From the NCBI RefSeq assembly GCF_004564235.1, contig NZ_SOMN01000040.1, positions 1-46,403 on the forward strand: a stretch of 46,403 nt of DNA, read 5' to 3'. The position numbers and the translations under genes are program-made. Source of the stretch: Cohnella luojiensis (lineage in GTDB: Bacteria; Bacillota; Bacilli; Paenibacillales; Paenibacillaceae). How positions within the stretch are numbered: the first letter of the stretch is position 1; each line of letters begins with the position of its first letter. The notes beneath the pieces are model-generated. The model saw nothing but the letters and a program-made list of their open reading frames with translations, searched no databases and was not told the origin of the DNA. Positions 8,990 through 17,008 of the stretch are shown piece by piece.

Positions 8990-9018
8990 ATTATCCATCT
9001 AACTGAAAACGCAAACAA
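8990..9018 (-). promoter_or_regulatory. Predicted sigma-A promoter of the sugar ABC/two-component operon
   Basis: Leftward TTGTTT (9018-9013), 17-bp spacer, GATAAT (8995-8990). The leader then carries a short GAGG/CCTC stem before the GGGGGA ribosome-binding site of the binding-protein gene. Confidence 0.6.
9004..9017. promoter_or_regulatory. Catabolite-responsive element (cre) overlapping the -35 box
   Basis: TGAAAACGCAAACA fits the CcpA consensus TGNAANCGNWWNCA at every defined position. It overlaps the -35 hexamer of the operon promoter, the position where CcpA bound with HPr-Ser-P would block RNA polymerase. Confidence 0.65.
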
Positions 9019-9062
9019 TAAAGTTACTTAAGAGGAGATGTTTGTTTTTTAAAGGAGGGGGC

Positions 9063-9647
9063 CTAAAACTCTGCACCACGAACTTTAGAATATACGACGG
9101 TCTCTCTTAGCAAGCCATCAACATCACATTTATCGTTTCGAAGAATACCCTCCATGGTAAATTTTAAGCGCTCAGCAACTCGAGCACTTCGTGTATTTCG
9201 TGAATCGCACCGAATTTCAATTCTATTAGCTTGTAATTCATTAATTGCGAAGTATGTAATACGTTCAACCGCTTCAGTAATGTATCCTTGCCCGCTAAAG
9301 GGGGTGCTAACCCAATATCCAATTTCAAATTTCCGTACTTGCCAGTCGATTCGATGAAGACCACTGCTTCCAATGAATTGGCCTGTTGTCTTATCTATAA
9401 GATACAACCTCAAGTCTGAGCGTTCCAAATAATGAACTCTTCCTTGTCGTGAAATGATCTCCGATTCTTCAATCGTTGGAATCTGCCCGGCCCAGGGCAT
9501 CCAAGGACGTAATTCATCTATACTCTCTTTGATCGCCTCGTTAACCATCGCCCCATCTTCCCATAGAGGAGCACGAATAACTAAACGCTTACTTTCAAAA
9601 CTCTCGGGTATTGTTAATAATATAGGGTTAGCAATTATAGAACTCAT
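9063..9647 (-). CDS. GNAT-family N-acetyltransferase (RimJ/RimL-like)
   Basis: 194 residues matching the acetyltransferase subgroup that modifies ribosomal-protein N-termini or small molecules: SKRLVIRAP near residue 20, IGSSGLHRIDW, FEIGYWVSTPFSGQGYITEAV (the acetyl-CoA pyrophosphate-binding turn) and NTRSARVAERLKF. The ATG has AAGGAGGAACGG upstream. It stands alone on the minus strand, upstream of the operon that begins at 8957; no partner gene is evident. The actual acceptor is unknown. Confidence 0.88.
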   Translation of the reverse strand: MSSIIANPILLTIPESFESKRLVIRAPLWEDGAMVNEAIKESIDELRPWMPWAGQIPTIEESEIISRQGRVHYLERSDLRLYLIDKTTGQFIGSSGLHRIDWQVRKFEIGYWVSTPFSGQGYITEAVERITYFAINELQANRIEIRCDSRNTRSARVAERLKFTMEGILRNDKCDVDGLLRETVVYSKVRGAEF

Positions 9648-9704
9648 GTCCGTTCCTCCTTAATATCTTAAATCCAATTAGATAGAATTAATAACGCACT
9701 TAAG

Positions 9705-9762
9705 AAAAACCGGCTTCGCCGTCTTTCAACGGTAGTATACGTTTATATCGAGCAAGGCCGGT
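9705..9762 (-). terminator. Possible weak terminator-like hairpin
   Basis: ACCGGC and GCCGGT bracket a 42-nt loop, followed on the minus strand by TTTTTC. A nested CGGC/GCCG mini-hairpin lies next to the T-run. The long loop makes this a weak call. Confidence 0.25.
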
Positions 9763-9780
9763 CGAGTCCTTCCTATATTT

Positions 9781-9968
9781 CTAGTTGTAAAAAATACACT
9801 AAGAAACTCAATACTCACTCGTTTGAAGAAACTAGTTGCAGAGAATACACTTACATCCTTCAAAATTCTGATATTCGGACTCCATTCATTCAACTAACTG
9901 TATTTTCTGCAATTAGATTCGGATAGGTTACCTTTTCCTTCAAACTAACTGACTATTTTACACTTAGT
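9781..9968. repeat. Array of four ~22-bp imperfect dyad repeats in an intergenic region
   Basis: The gene-free stretch 9648-10135 holds four related units. Forward copies are at 9781-9802 and 9832-9853, and reverse copies at 9895-9916 and 9946-9968. Consensus in unit orientation: CTAGTTGCAGAAAATACACT plus TA. Same-orientation copies are exactly 51 bp apart in both pairs. TTGAAG-type stretches recur between units. Each unit is itself a loose inverted repeat (TAGTTGTA against TACACTA). There is no coding signal and no terminal transposon feature. It resembles a REP-like or MITE-like intergenic repeat. Confidence 0.65.
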
Positions 9969-10042
9969 TTTTTCCAATGATTTCGGGGTTACGGGTTGCG
10001 GGGGGTGCTATTAGCCGACGTTGGTGGTCGGTGGGATATGTT

Positions 10043-10080
10043 AAAAAAGGATGCCTGTCATGAATTAATGACTGCATCCC
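10043..10080 (-). terminator. Rho-independent terminator downstream of the small Phd-like gene
   Basis: Minus strand: GGATGCAGTCAT pairs with ATGACAGGCATCC around an AATTC-type loop (one mismatch), followed by six T. Confidence 0.85.
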
Positions 10081-10135
10081 AAGCCTAAAGTTAACCTATT
10101 CTTCACCGCGACTACAATCGCCTCGTGTCGCGCTT

Positions 10136-10405
10136 TCATTTCTTGAAGTCAGCAGGAGAAATGGATTGAAGAAATTGTTTCGTAGTTAATACATTGCCTG
10201 ATTTATAATCATCTCGACTGTCTTGAATCATTTCATGCAGCCGGGGGTCTAAAGCAGTCTCTACGTTGAGCGAAAGAGGGTCTTCTTCTTGAAGCAACAT
10301 GGTAAAAGTGCCTTTTCCCGGAATAAAGACTTGAGACACTGAATTTGTTCTACTCATCCGGCCAATATGGTCGAATAATTCGAATTCTGTCAGCACTTTT
10401 TCCAT
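10136..10405 (-). CDS. Small protein resembling Phd/YefM-type antitoxins (orphan)
   Basis: 89 residues from ATG 10405, chosen because GGGGGTGAG lies just upstream; an earlier ATG at 10420 has no Shine-Dalgarno site. The N-terminal part has the helix-strand-strand spacing of Phd/YefM proteins (TEFELFDHIGRM, then VSQVFIPGKGTFTMLLQ). The charged C-terminus (MIQDSRDDYKSGNVLTTKQFLQ) resembles the toxin-wrapping tail of such antitoxins. No toxin-sized gene is adjacent, and the gene has its own terminator. The family call rests on pattern only; it may simply be an uncharacterised small protein. Confidence 0.5.
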   Translation of the reverse strand: MEKVLTEFELFDHIGRMSRTNSVSQVFIPGKGTFTMLLQEEDPLSLNVETALDPRLHEMIQDSRDDYKSGNVLTTKQFLQSISPADFKK

Positions 10406-10553
10406 CCTGCTCACCCCCATGTTTGAATTGTTCTCATTATATCATGGTTTCGAGTTCAAAAAAGCAGGACAGAATATAACCGTAACGGCAAGGAAATAAT
10501 GGAAATAAGACCGTTGGAAATTGTTTCTATGTGAACCAAAGGAGTTGGTCTTG

Positions 10554-10781
10554 ATGTGGCTCGTTCCCGGTGTATTGGCGATCACAGCTATCATTGCCGC
10601 AATCGAGGTTCCAGCTTTAAGGAAAGATAAGAAGGGGCTATGGATCTTCTCGATTCTACTGCTGATAGGGACAGGCATCAGCATTGCGAAAGGCTTGAAT
10701 ACCGTACTTCCGAATCCCCTGGATTTGATTGCAGCCGTCTTTCAACCGTTCAGCCATTGGCAACAGCTATTCGTTAGTTAA
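10554..10781 (+). CDS. Small two-helix membrane protein of unknown function
   Basis: 75 residues from ATG 10554, which has AAAGGAG nine bases upstream. Two hydrophobic helices (WLVPGVLAITAIIAAIEV and WIFSILLLIGTGISIAKGL) are joined by a basic loop RKDKKG, followed by a PNPLDLI segment and a short tail. Similar small proteins occur beside spore-germination genes in Paenibacillaceae as far as I recall, but none is present here. Its 3' end overlaps the convergent HD-GYP gene by eight bases. Confidence 0.65.
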   Translation: MWLVPGVLAITAIIAAIEVPALRKDKKGLWIFSILLLIGTGISIAKGLNTVLPNPLDLIAAVFQPFSHWQQLFVS

Positions 10782-11862
10782 TCATGACATGAAGCGCAGA
10801 GGACAGGTCGATTTCATAGGGAGCTTTCAGTTTCTCGCCTCGTTCGTTTTGCAGAACCCTTACGACAGGCCTAGAAGGAATGGACTGGTTCTGGCGGCAT
10901 ACCACTCCCCTTTCTCTCGTGCTCAATTTGACGCTTTGTCCGACCGGAAAAATAGCTACCTTGTTTCGAAATAAAGTTACCTTCTTCAAATCATAGAGGG
11001 TGCCGGCATTTGCAAAAAGAATATCCAATGCTTGGTGAGGAGCAATTGCTCTGCGGTAAGCACGAGGATGGGTCATCGCGTCGTAGGAATCAAGCATGCC
11101 GATCCAAAGGGCATATTCATGGATTTGCTTACCTTTTAGGTTATAAGGGTATCCGCTGCCGTCGATACGCTCGTGATGCTGCAGTGCGCAAGTTGCCGCC
11201 AGTAGAGGAAGGCCTGTATTCTCTTTGAGCATGCGAAAGCCGTATTCCGTATGCTTTTTGATTTCCATATACTCGATCGGCGTTAGTTTGGAGCTGCTTA
11301 ACAACAATTGGGACGGGATTTGAATATTTCCCACATCGTGAAGAAGGGCACCAAGCCCTACCTCAACCAACTCTGTCTGGGAATAACCTTGCAGCATGGC
11401 AAGTTTCGTAGTATAAACGCAGACATTAATAGCATTTTGGCAAAAATGCTGCTCTAACTTTGTAGCGGGAGCCATGTTCTGCGTCATAAGCGATACGAGG
11501 TTTCGCCTGTCACGGCTTAAATCTTCAATCACTCTGGTTATTCCCTCGACTAACATCCGATTAGTGGCCAAGATCTGATTTCCGATTCCGAACGAAGAGG
11601 TCACGCTGAAATTCGCAAAGACCTTCGCCAGCGCCATGTGCAGCATGACACGCGTCTCTTCCCCGATCGAATCATCTATTGGAATATCGTCCGTTTGAAC
11701 GTCCTCGATATATAAGGAATGGATTCCCATTCTAGTTAGTCTCATAATCATTAATGAAGTCAGCTCCACATGATAGCCGAGAATGACTTTGCCATGTTCG
11801 GAGAGCACCGGTTTACCTAGACGCATTCCCGGAAGGCACTGGGATATAGGGACTATTTTCAT
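10774..11862 (-). CDS. HD-GYP domain cyclic-di-GMP phosphodiesterase-like protein
   Basis: 362 residues. The N-terminal region (about 1-60, PGMRLGKPVLSEHGKVIL and a short beta segment) is typical of stand-alone HD-GYP proteins. The catalytic HD-GYP domain runs from about 130 to 290: H139, H175-D176 (LLHDVGNI), H204, HH229-230 E231 and DGSGYP (234-239), then D257 and D261 in LDSYDAMT. All metal-binding and GYP residues are present, but the usual HDIGK lysine is N179 here. The protein has no membrane helix or receiver domain, so the input signal is unknown. It would hydrolyse c-di-GMP in the cytoplasm. The gene is monocistronic. Confidence 0.88.
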   Translation of the reverse strand: MKIVPISQCLPGMRLGKPVLSEHGKVILGYHVELTSLMIMRLTRMGIHSLYIEDVQTDDIPIDDSIGEETRVMLHMALAKVFANFSVTSSFGIGNQILATNRMLVEGITRVIEDLSRDRRNLVSLMTQNMAPATKLEQHFCQNAINVCVYTTKLAMLQGYSQTELVEVGLGALLHDVGNIQIPSQLLLSSSKLTPIEYMEIKKHTEYGFRMLKENTGLPLLAATCALQHHERIDGSGYPYNLKGKQIHEYALWIGMLDSYDAMTHPRAYRRAIAPHQALDILFANAGTLYDLKKVTLFRNKVAIFPVGQSVKLSTRERGVVCRQNQSIPSRPVVRVLQNERGEKLKAPYEIDLSSALHVMIN

Positions 11863-12027
11863 CTCTTAATCTTCTCCTAATAGTAGAATATTTCCTTGAA
11901 AACTGACGATAAATTTAGTATAACGACAAGAACTCAAATAAACTGTTGAATGCTGTCATCCAATAATAAATAAATATAGCGAATTTGGTCGAATAACCGC
12001 AGTTCCGTGAGTTTGGATCGAACGTAC

Positions 12028-12063
12028 AAAAAGCCGGGAGTTCTCATATTAGAGAATCCCGGC
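12028..12063 (-). terminator. Rho-independent terminator of fabF
   Basis: Minus strand GCCGGGA.TTCTC pairs with GAGAA.CTCCCGGC across a TAATAT loop, then TTTTT. Confidence 0.9.
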
Positions 12064-12094
12064 CTCCTTTAAGTGGACGACGACGCATATATCT

Positions 12095-13333
12095 TTAACC
12101 TTTATATTTCTTAAGAACGATAACCGCGTTATGTCCGCCGAACCCAAAGGAATTGGATATTCCGATATTCAGATCGGCTGGGCGAGCTGCATTGGGAACA
12201 TAGTCCAAATCGCAACCTTCCCCTCTCTCCTGTTGGTTAATCGTCGGAGGGATGATGCCGTTCTGCAAGCTTTTCACCAAGGCAATGGCCTCTACGCCTC
12301 CCGCGGCTCCGAACATATGTCCCGTCATGGACTTGTTGGCCGTAACCGGAATACGATAGGCATCCTGTCCGAACAATTTCTTGATGGCCGCCGTTTCCGA
12401 CTTGTCTCCGAGCTCCGTGCTAGTGGCGTGAGCGCTAATGACATCCACTTCGCCAGGTTGTATTTTCGCTTCTTGAAGCGCCAATTTCATTGCCCGGTAA
12501 GCCCCGTCGCCTTCAGGATGGGTCGCTACCATATGATACGCGTCGGAGCTTGCTCCATATCCTATGACTTCCGCGTGTATTCTGGCGTTTCGCTTTAAGG
12601 CATGAGTCAACGATTCCAGAACCAGAATTCCCGCGCCTTCCCCCATAACAAAACCGTCCCTTCCGGCATCGAACGGCCGGCTAGCCCTCTCGGGCTCGTC
12701 GTTCCTCGTCGATAACGCCGTTGCGTTCGAGAAACTGGCTAACGATATTTCGGTTATCGCCGCATCCGAACCGCCCGCGAAAAGGACATCGGCTCTTCCG
12801 GATTGAATATGAAAGAACGCTTCTCCTATGGCCGTATTCCCGATAGAACAAGCCGTTACGGGAGATAGCGTAGCCCCCAGCGCACCGAGTTTAATACTGA
12901 TTAACGCCGCAGCCATATTGGCTATCATCATAGGAACCAAAGCGGGACTTACCCTTTCCGGTCCTCGGTCGCTTAACAGTGTATGTTGATCCATTAAAGT
13001 CTGTATTCCGCCGATACCAGAGCCGACATATACGCCCATCCGCTCTTTGTTCACCTGCTCCAAATCGATCCCCGAGTCCGCTAATGCCTGGTCTGCCGCC
13101 GCTAAGGCGAACTGACTAAACCGATCCATGCGCCGGGCTTCCTTATGACCGAACAGCTCCTTGGCATCGAAATCCCGTACCATTCCCGCTATTTTAACCT
13201 TGAACCTGGTCGTATCGAAAGCATCTATAGTTGTAATCCCCGAATCTCCGCGGACAAGCCGAGTCCAGAAGGTCTCTACGTCATTTCCAAGCGGCGTTAT
13301 CGCGCCCATTCCCGTTATTACTACTCTTTCCAT
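12095..13333 (-). CDS. fabF: Beta-ketoacyl-ACP synthase II (FabF-like)
   Basis: 412 residues, the usual FabF length. The condensing-enzyme triad is complete: C162 in VTACSIGNTAIG, H302 in SAHATSTELGD and H339 in KSMTGHMFGAAGG, with K334. FabF extends acyl-ACP with malonyl-ACP in fatty-acid synthesis. The site around C162 reads ACSIGN rather than the common ACATGT, and AHATST replaces AHGTST, so this may be a divergent paralogue with altered chain specificity. AAGGAGG precedes the ATG. It is not next to acpP or other fab genes but stands alone, divergent from an MmyB-type regulator. Confidence 0.9.
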   Translation of the reverse strand: MERVVITGMGAITPLGNDVETFWTRLVRGDSGITTIDAFDTTRFKVKIAGMVRDFDAKELFGHKEARRMDRFSQFALAAADQALADSGIDLEQVNKERMGVYVGSGIGGIQTLMDQHTLLSDRGPERVSPALVPMMIANMAAALISIKLGALGATLSPVTACSIGNTAIGEAFFHIQSGRADVLFAGGSDAAITEISLASFSNATALSTRNDEPERASRPFDAGRDGFVMGEGAGILVLESLTHALKRNARIHAEVIGYGASSDAYHMVATHPEGDGAYRAMKLALQEAKIQPGEVDVISAHATSTELGDKSETAAIKKLFGQDAYRIPVTANKSMTGHMFGAAGGVEAIALVKSLQNGIIPPTINQQERGEGCDLDYVPNAARPADLNIGISNSFGFGGHNAVIVLKKYKG

Positions 13334-13362
13334 GGCGATTCCCTCCTTGAATGAAACCCTAT

Positions 13363-13418
13363 GATAATCATGTCATGCTTATTATCCTATTACAAGTTAT
13401 CATTTATCCTAGTATAAT
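13363..13418 (+). promoter_or_regulatory. fabF/mmyB-like divergent promoter region with inverted repeat
   Basis: Rightward promoter: TTACAA (13390-13395), 17 bp, TATAAT (13413-13418), serving the regulator gene. A leftward candidate TTATAC/TGTAAT overlaps it and would serve fabF. Beside them GATAAT (13363-13368) and ATTATC (13381-13386) form an inverted repeat with a 12-bp spacer. Further GATAA/TTATC words nearby suggest a regulator-binding cluster. Confidence 0.5.
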
Positions 13419-13454
13419 TAATAATACGATAATCCTGCGCAAGGGAGCGTAACC

Positions 13455-14300
13455 ATGAATTCACAATCAAGACGTCAAGCTTTATCCCTATTCTTAAAAG
13501 CTCAGAGAGCTAAGCTCACCCCTCAGTCCGTCGGTTTGCCCGAAGGAAGCCGAAGAAGGACGCCCGGGCTAAGAAGAGAGGAAGTTGCGCAGCTGGCAGG
13601 CGTTAGCCACACCTGGTACACCTGGCTGGAACAAGGACGGGACATCAAGGTATCGTCATCCGTCTTAGATAACGTGGCTATGGCTCTGCAATTGACCGTC
13701 GATGAGCGAAAATACTTGTTTTCCTTGGCATTGGAGACGACTTCGGGAGTAAGCCTTCTTAAAGATGAGCTCCCTCAAATCAGCCCCTCCTTAAGGATCA
13801 TTCTTCAAGAGCTTACTTACTGCCCGACGATTATTTCCGATCGCAGATGTCATATCGTCGGCTGGAACGAAGCGGCCGCTCACGTTTTCTTGGATTTCGA
13901 GGTTATCCCGCCCGAGCAGAGAAATATGATCCGTCTATTATTCACGAGAAAAGAATTTCAGCGGCTTGCCGTGAATTGGGAGCAGTTCGCCAGCGGATTC
14001 CTTGCGATATTCAGGGCTTATTACGGGCAGTACGTAGAGGATGAATGGTACGAGAGGTTTCTAGAGGAAATGAAAGAGACCCACCCTGATTTCAATCGCC
14101 TCTGGGAGCAGAGCAAGGTTAGCTCCGCTCCGGAGGTGTTGCTTGAGTTCAGGCATGCCAAGGCTAGAAAGATGCTTTTCCAGCTCACTTCGCTGCAAGT
14201 CCATGGAGGTACGGATTTAAGGTGCAGCATCTATACACCCGCTTCGGAAACCTCAACGAAATCCAAGCTGAAGCAATTGATGCAGCACGACTTAGGATGA
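13455..14300 (+). CDS. XRE-type regulator with MmyB-like ligand-binding domain
   Basis: 281 residues. The N-terminal HTH (about 10-90) carries the RTPGLRREEVAQLAGVS and YTWLEQGRDIKVS signatures of the MmyB/Streptomyces-type family. The C-terminal MmyB-like ligand-binding domain (about 105-275) includes CHIVGWNEAAAHVF, RNMIRLLFT, RAYYGQYV and FRHAKARKMLFQLTSL. Members of this fold have been crystallised with a bound fatty acid, and here the gene is divergent from fabF, so sensing of an acyl ligand to control fabF is a reasonable inference. GGGAGC precedes the ATG. Its 3' end overlaps the convergent ltrA gene by nine bases. Confidence 0.87.
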   Translation: MNSQSRRQALSLFLKAQRAKLTPQSVGLPEGSRRRTPGLRREEVAQLAGVSHTWYTWLEQGRDIKVSSSVLDNVAMALQLTVDERKYLFSLALETTSGVSLLKDELPQISPSLRIILQELTYCPTIISDRRCHIVGWNEAAAHVFLDFEVIPPEQRNMIRLLFTRKEFQRLAVNWEQFASGFLAIFRAYYGQYVEDEWYERFLEEMKETHPDFNRLWEQSKVSSAPEVLLEFRHAKARKMLFQLTSLQVHGGTDLRCSIYTPASETSTKSKLKQLMQHDLG

Positions 14301-15485
14301 GGGAACCAAACGGCAAAGCCTTTCCGTAAAAGCTGCCCCCCGCACGGAAACGATCACAAGCAGGACGGTGACGATAGCCGATAAGAGTAACGGAGACAGC
14401 TCCGTAGCGAACGGGATGAGAATCGCCAGCGCAGCCAAGCCTGCGATATATGGCTTAGGAACGACGTTAGCCACGATTCTCATAAACAGCATATTGCCGA
14501 GCAGATATAGCCCCGGTCCTGCGAGAATAACCGCGGCGGTCTTGGCATCCGTATGGCCGACGGGATGAGCAAGCAGCAATTCATCCGCCACCGCTGTCAC
14601 GATGATCCCCGCAACCAGCAGCAGATGCGTATAGGTATAAGCCGATCTGGCAACCCTGCCGGGATCCGATGAGTGCGAAATGAAGTGATGTCCCATTTTT
14701 GCCGTCATTTCAAAGTATATCCACCACATGGCTACCGTGCCGACGAAGGAAACGGCGAATGCCGCCAGCGTTGTCGGGTCCCACTCCAGCTTCGCGAATG
14801 TTGCTCCCGTCACGAGAATCGACTCTCCCAGCGCGATGATAATGAACAATCCGCAGCGTTCCGCCATATGCGAGCCTTCTACGTCCCATACCTGGGTTTG
14901 CGTTCGGCCGAGCCGCGGTAGCCAGAACCCAAGAGAAGGGGCAACGTATTCAACCAAGAGTGCGACTACCCACAGAGCTAATCGCCACGAATCGTGCGCG
15001 ATTCCCCCCGCGATCCAGAATGCCCCGGACAAGAGCAACCAACCGAGAATGCGCGTGAAGCTAATCCTCAGTTCGACCGAGCCCTTGCGCAATATCCAGA
15101 TGGTATAGGTGGTCCGGCCAACTTGGAAGAGGGTATAGGCAAGGGCGAAATAAAGCCCCGATTGCCCGAAAGCCTCGGGAATGGATGAGGACATGATGAG
15201 ACCGATCAGCATCAGCACGACCAGCATCAACCGAACCGGTCTGGTTTCCGGATTCAACCAGTTGATGACCCAAGCCGTGAAGATCCAAGCCCACCATACG
15301 GCCATCGTAATCAACACGAGCCGAACTGCCCCCTCCATCGTGAAGTTCTCCAGGAAAGAGTGCGACAGCTGAGTTACGGCAAAGACAAACATCAAATCAA
15401 AGAACAATTCAATAAACGATACTTTTCCCGAGTCTTTCGCTCCCCTGCTGCGAAAAAGCACTGCTTCCGATATCAGTCTCTTCAT
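14292..15485 (-). CDS. Low-temperature-requirement A (LtrA) family membrane protein
   Basis: 397 residues, about twelve hydrophobic helices. The N-terminus shows the family signature VSFIELFFDLMFVFAVTQLSH, and the centre has SHMAERCGLFIIIALGESI, the conserved Glu-Arg/Gly-Glu motif of LtrA. The name comes from a Listeria mutant unable to grow in the cold; the biochemical role is unknown. The gene follows the Lrp-type regulator by three bases, so the two form an operon and the regulator may control ltrA in response to a ligand (inference). Confidence 0.9.
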   Translation of the reverse strand: MKRLISEAVLFRSRGAKDSGKVSFIELFFDLMFVFAVTQLSHSFLENFTMEGAVRLVLITMAVWWAWIFTAWVINWLNPETRPVRLMLVVLMLIGLIMSSSIPEAFGQSGLYFALAYTLFQVGRTTYTIWILRKGSVELRISFTRILGWLLLSGAFWIAGGIAHDSWRLALWVVALLVEYVAPSLGFWLPRLGRTQTQVWDVEGSHMAERCGLFIIIALGESILVTGATFAKLEWDPTTLAAFAVSFVGTVAMWWIYFEMTAKMGHHFISHSSDPGRVARSAYTYTHLLLVAGIIVTAVADELLLAHPVGHTDAKTAAVILAGPGLYLLGNMLFMRIVANVVPKPYIAGLAALAILIPFATELSPLLLSAIVTVLLVIVSVRGAAFTERLCRLVPSS

Positions 15486-15488
15486 ATC

Positions 15489-15926
15489 TTACTCCTTAGG
15501 CAAAATAATTCGATTTATTATTGGCGAAGACAGAATAACGGATGTATTCACATTGCCATAGGGCATCAGCCGCTCTACGAGCTTGCTAAGATCATCCATC
15601 CCGGTAACAGCCGCCTTAAGTACATGGCTGACGATTCCCGTTACGCGATGACACTCCAGGATATCCTCGTCTTGGGTTAAGCGCTGTTCGAAATCCTGAG
15701 GAGATACTTTCAATTCGCTGATCTGAATAATCAATTGTACGTTCCTGCCGATCGCCGCAGGCGATACCCTTGCGTTGAAGCCAAGAATAATTCCTTTTTC
15801 CTGGAGTCGAAGCAAACGCTCCGAGATGCTGGGACGGCTTAACGACAATCGTTTGGACAGCTCGCTCACCGTCATTCGGCCATCCTCCTGAAGCAATTTG
15901 AGGAGAGAAACATCTAATTTATCCAT
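15489..15926 (-). CDS. Lrp/AsnC-family transcriptional regulator
   Basis: 145 residues from the ATG at 15926. The product starts MDKLDVSLLKLLQEDGR, exactly the conserved Lrp N-terminus. An upstream in-frame ATG at 16016 would add 30 residues without homology. The HTH (TVSELSKRLSLSRPSISERLLRL) occupies about 17-42. The RAM/AsnC ligand-binding domain follows (VQLIIQIS, ILECHRVTGIVSHVLKAAV, VNTSVILSSPI). Lrp regulators form octamers that respond to amino acids. It is cotranscribed with ltrA and divergent from the first YitT-like gene, the usual place for a regulator of an exporter. Confidence 0.9.
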   Translation of the reverse strand: MDKLDVSLLKLLQEDGRMTVSELSKRLSLSRPSISERLLRLQEKGIILGFNARVSPAAIGRNVQLIIQISELKVSPQDFEQRLTQDEDILECHRVTGIVSHVLKAAVTGMDDLSKLVERLMPYGNVNTSVILSSPIINRIILPKE

Positions 15927-16091
15927 CTCATCCGACCCGCTTTCAAAATGGAGGTTTCGTACGCAATATTCATTCAATGTTACATAATCTAACGTCAAAT
16001 CCATTCGCTTTTTCATATATCGCTTTTGATACGTATTATATCATTGAATATAGGATCGCGAACAAGAATTGCACAATAGGGGAATCGGATT

Positions 16092-16724
16092 ATGAATAAT
16101 AAAATGCAGGACTTATTCCGCAAATGGCTTCATATTGTGCTTGGATGCATGGTTACGGCCGCCGGTCTAATCCTCCTTAAACATTCGCATATCGTAACCG
16201 GTGGAACGGCGGGTCTCGCGCTCGGCATGTCCTATCTATTTCAAACGAAATTCCACTACATGTTCATGCTGCTTAATATTCCGTTCTTTATCTTTTCCTT
16301 CTTTAGCATAGGCCGCTCTTTCACGCTGCGAACGATCGTCTCGATCTCCTTATTGTCCGTTATGACTTCCGTCGACCGCTTGTTTTCCGATTTCTCGGTG
16401 CCCTCTCTTGCAGGCTCCATCGTTGGCGGGGCTATGATAGGGGTAGGAATTAGCTCCTTGTTCAAACACGGCGCATCTCTCGGGGGCTCCACGATACTGG
16501 CGCTCTTCCTGCAGAGAAAATACCAATGGGATCCGGGCAGAACGAACTTCGTTTTCGATTTTCTCGTTGTCCTTACAAGCTTCTCCGCCATTTCGCTTAA
16601 CAAAGGATTGATCTCCGTCGTGTCTATTGCCGTTACTTCGGGAATTATTTCTCTATATAAAAACAGGTATAGCGGCGCTCGGCGTTCCAAACAGAGTACT
16701 CTATCGACTGCCGCAACAACGTAA
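16092..16724 (+). CDS. YitT-family membrane protein, first of tandem pair
   Basis: 210 residues with five to six helices and the YitT signatures AAGLILLKHSHIVTGGTAGL near the N-terminus, SIVGGAMIGVGISSL and ASLGGSTILALFL. Classic YitT proteins carry a C-terminal cytoplasmic DUF2179 domain of about 80 residues; it is missing here and the protein ends in a basic/Ser-Thr tail. Function is unknown. AGGGG precedes the ATG. The gene diverges from lrp-ltrA, and the leader shares the words TATATCATTG and ATAGGGGAT-like with the leader of the second copy at 17009, suggesting common control. Confidence 0.85.
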   Translation: MNNKMQDLFRKWLHIVLGCMVTAAGLILLKHSHIVTGGTAGLALGMSYLFQTKFHYMFMLLNIPFFIFSFFSIGRSFTLRTIVSISLLSVMTSVDRLFSDFSVPSLAGSIVGGAMIGVGISSLFKHGASLGGSTILALFLQRKYQWDPGRTNFVFDFLVVLTSFSAISLNKGLISVVSIAVTSGIISLYKNRYSGARRSKQSTLSTAATT

Positions 16725-16735
16725 TCGGTTCAAAC

Positions 16736-16777
16736 AAAAACCCACCCGAGGCAAGTTGCCCAAGGTGGGTTTTTTTC
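16736..16777 (+). terminator. Rho-independent terminator after first YitT-like gene
   Basis: CCCACC (16741-16746) pairs with GGTGGG with an inner GGCAA/TTGCC stem, followed by seven T. Confidence 0.9.
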
Positions 16778-17008
16778 TATTTCTTGGATCTAAGGATAAC
16801 CCACTCTACGACCACAAAGTTCAGTAAAAAAAGCGTAAAATCCAAAAAACCAACCCTTTCAGAATGGAGGTGATTCGGTCTAATTCTATTCAAAATTAGA
16901 CGAAAATATTAAAAACGCATGCATTTTATTATGTGATCCTCCCCGATTCGTGGTATATCATTGGAAGAGTAAATCGTCACGGACGACTCTCGATAGGGGA
17001 TACGGATA

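Noticed and set aside
7611..9002. 463-residue open frame on the plus strand
   Set aside because: It is exactly antisense to the binding-protein gene, has a Val/Arg/Phe-rich nonsense composition and no ribosome-binding site; it arises from codon bias of the true gene.
16860..16900. Short reading frame after GGAGGTG near 16866
   Set aside because: It gives only about eleven codons and overlaps a TCTAATT/AATTAGA hairpin; no support as a gene.
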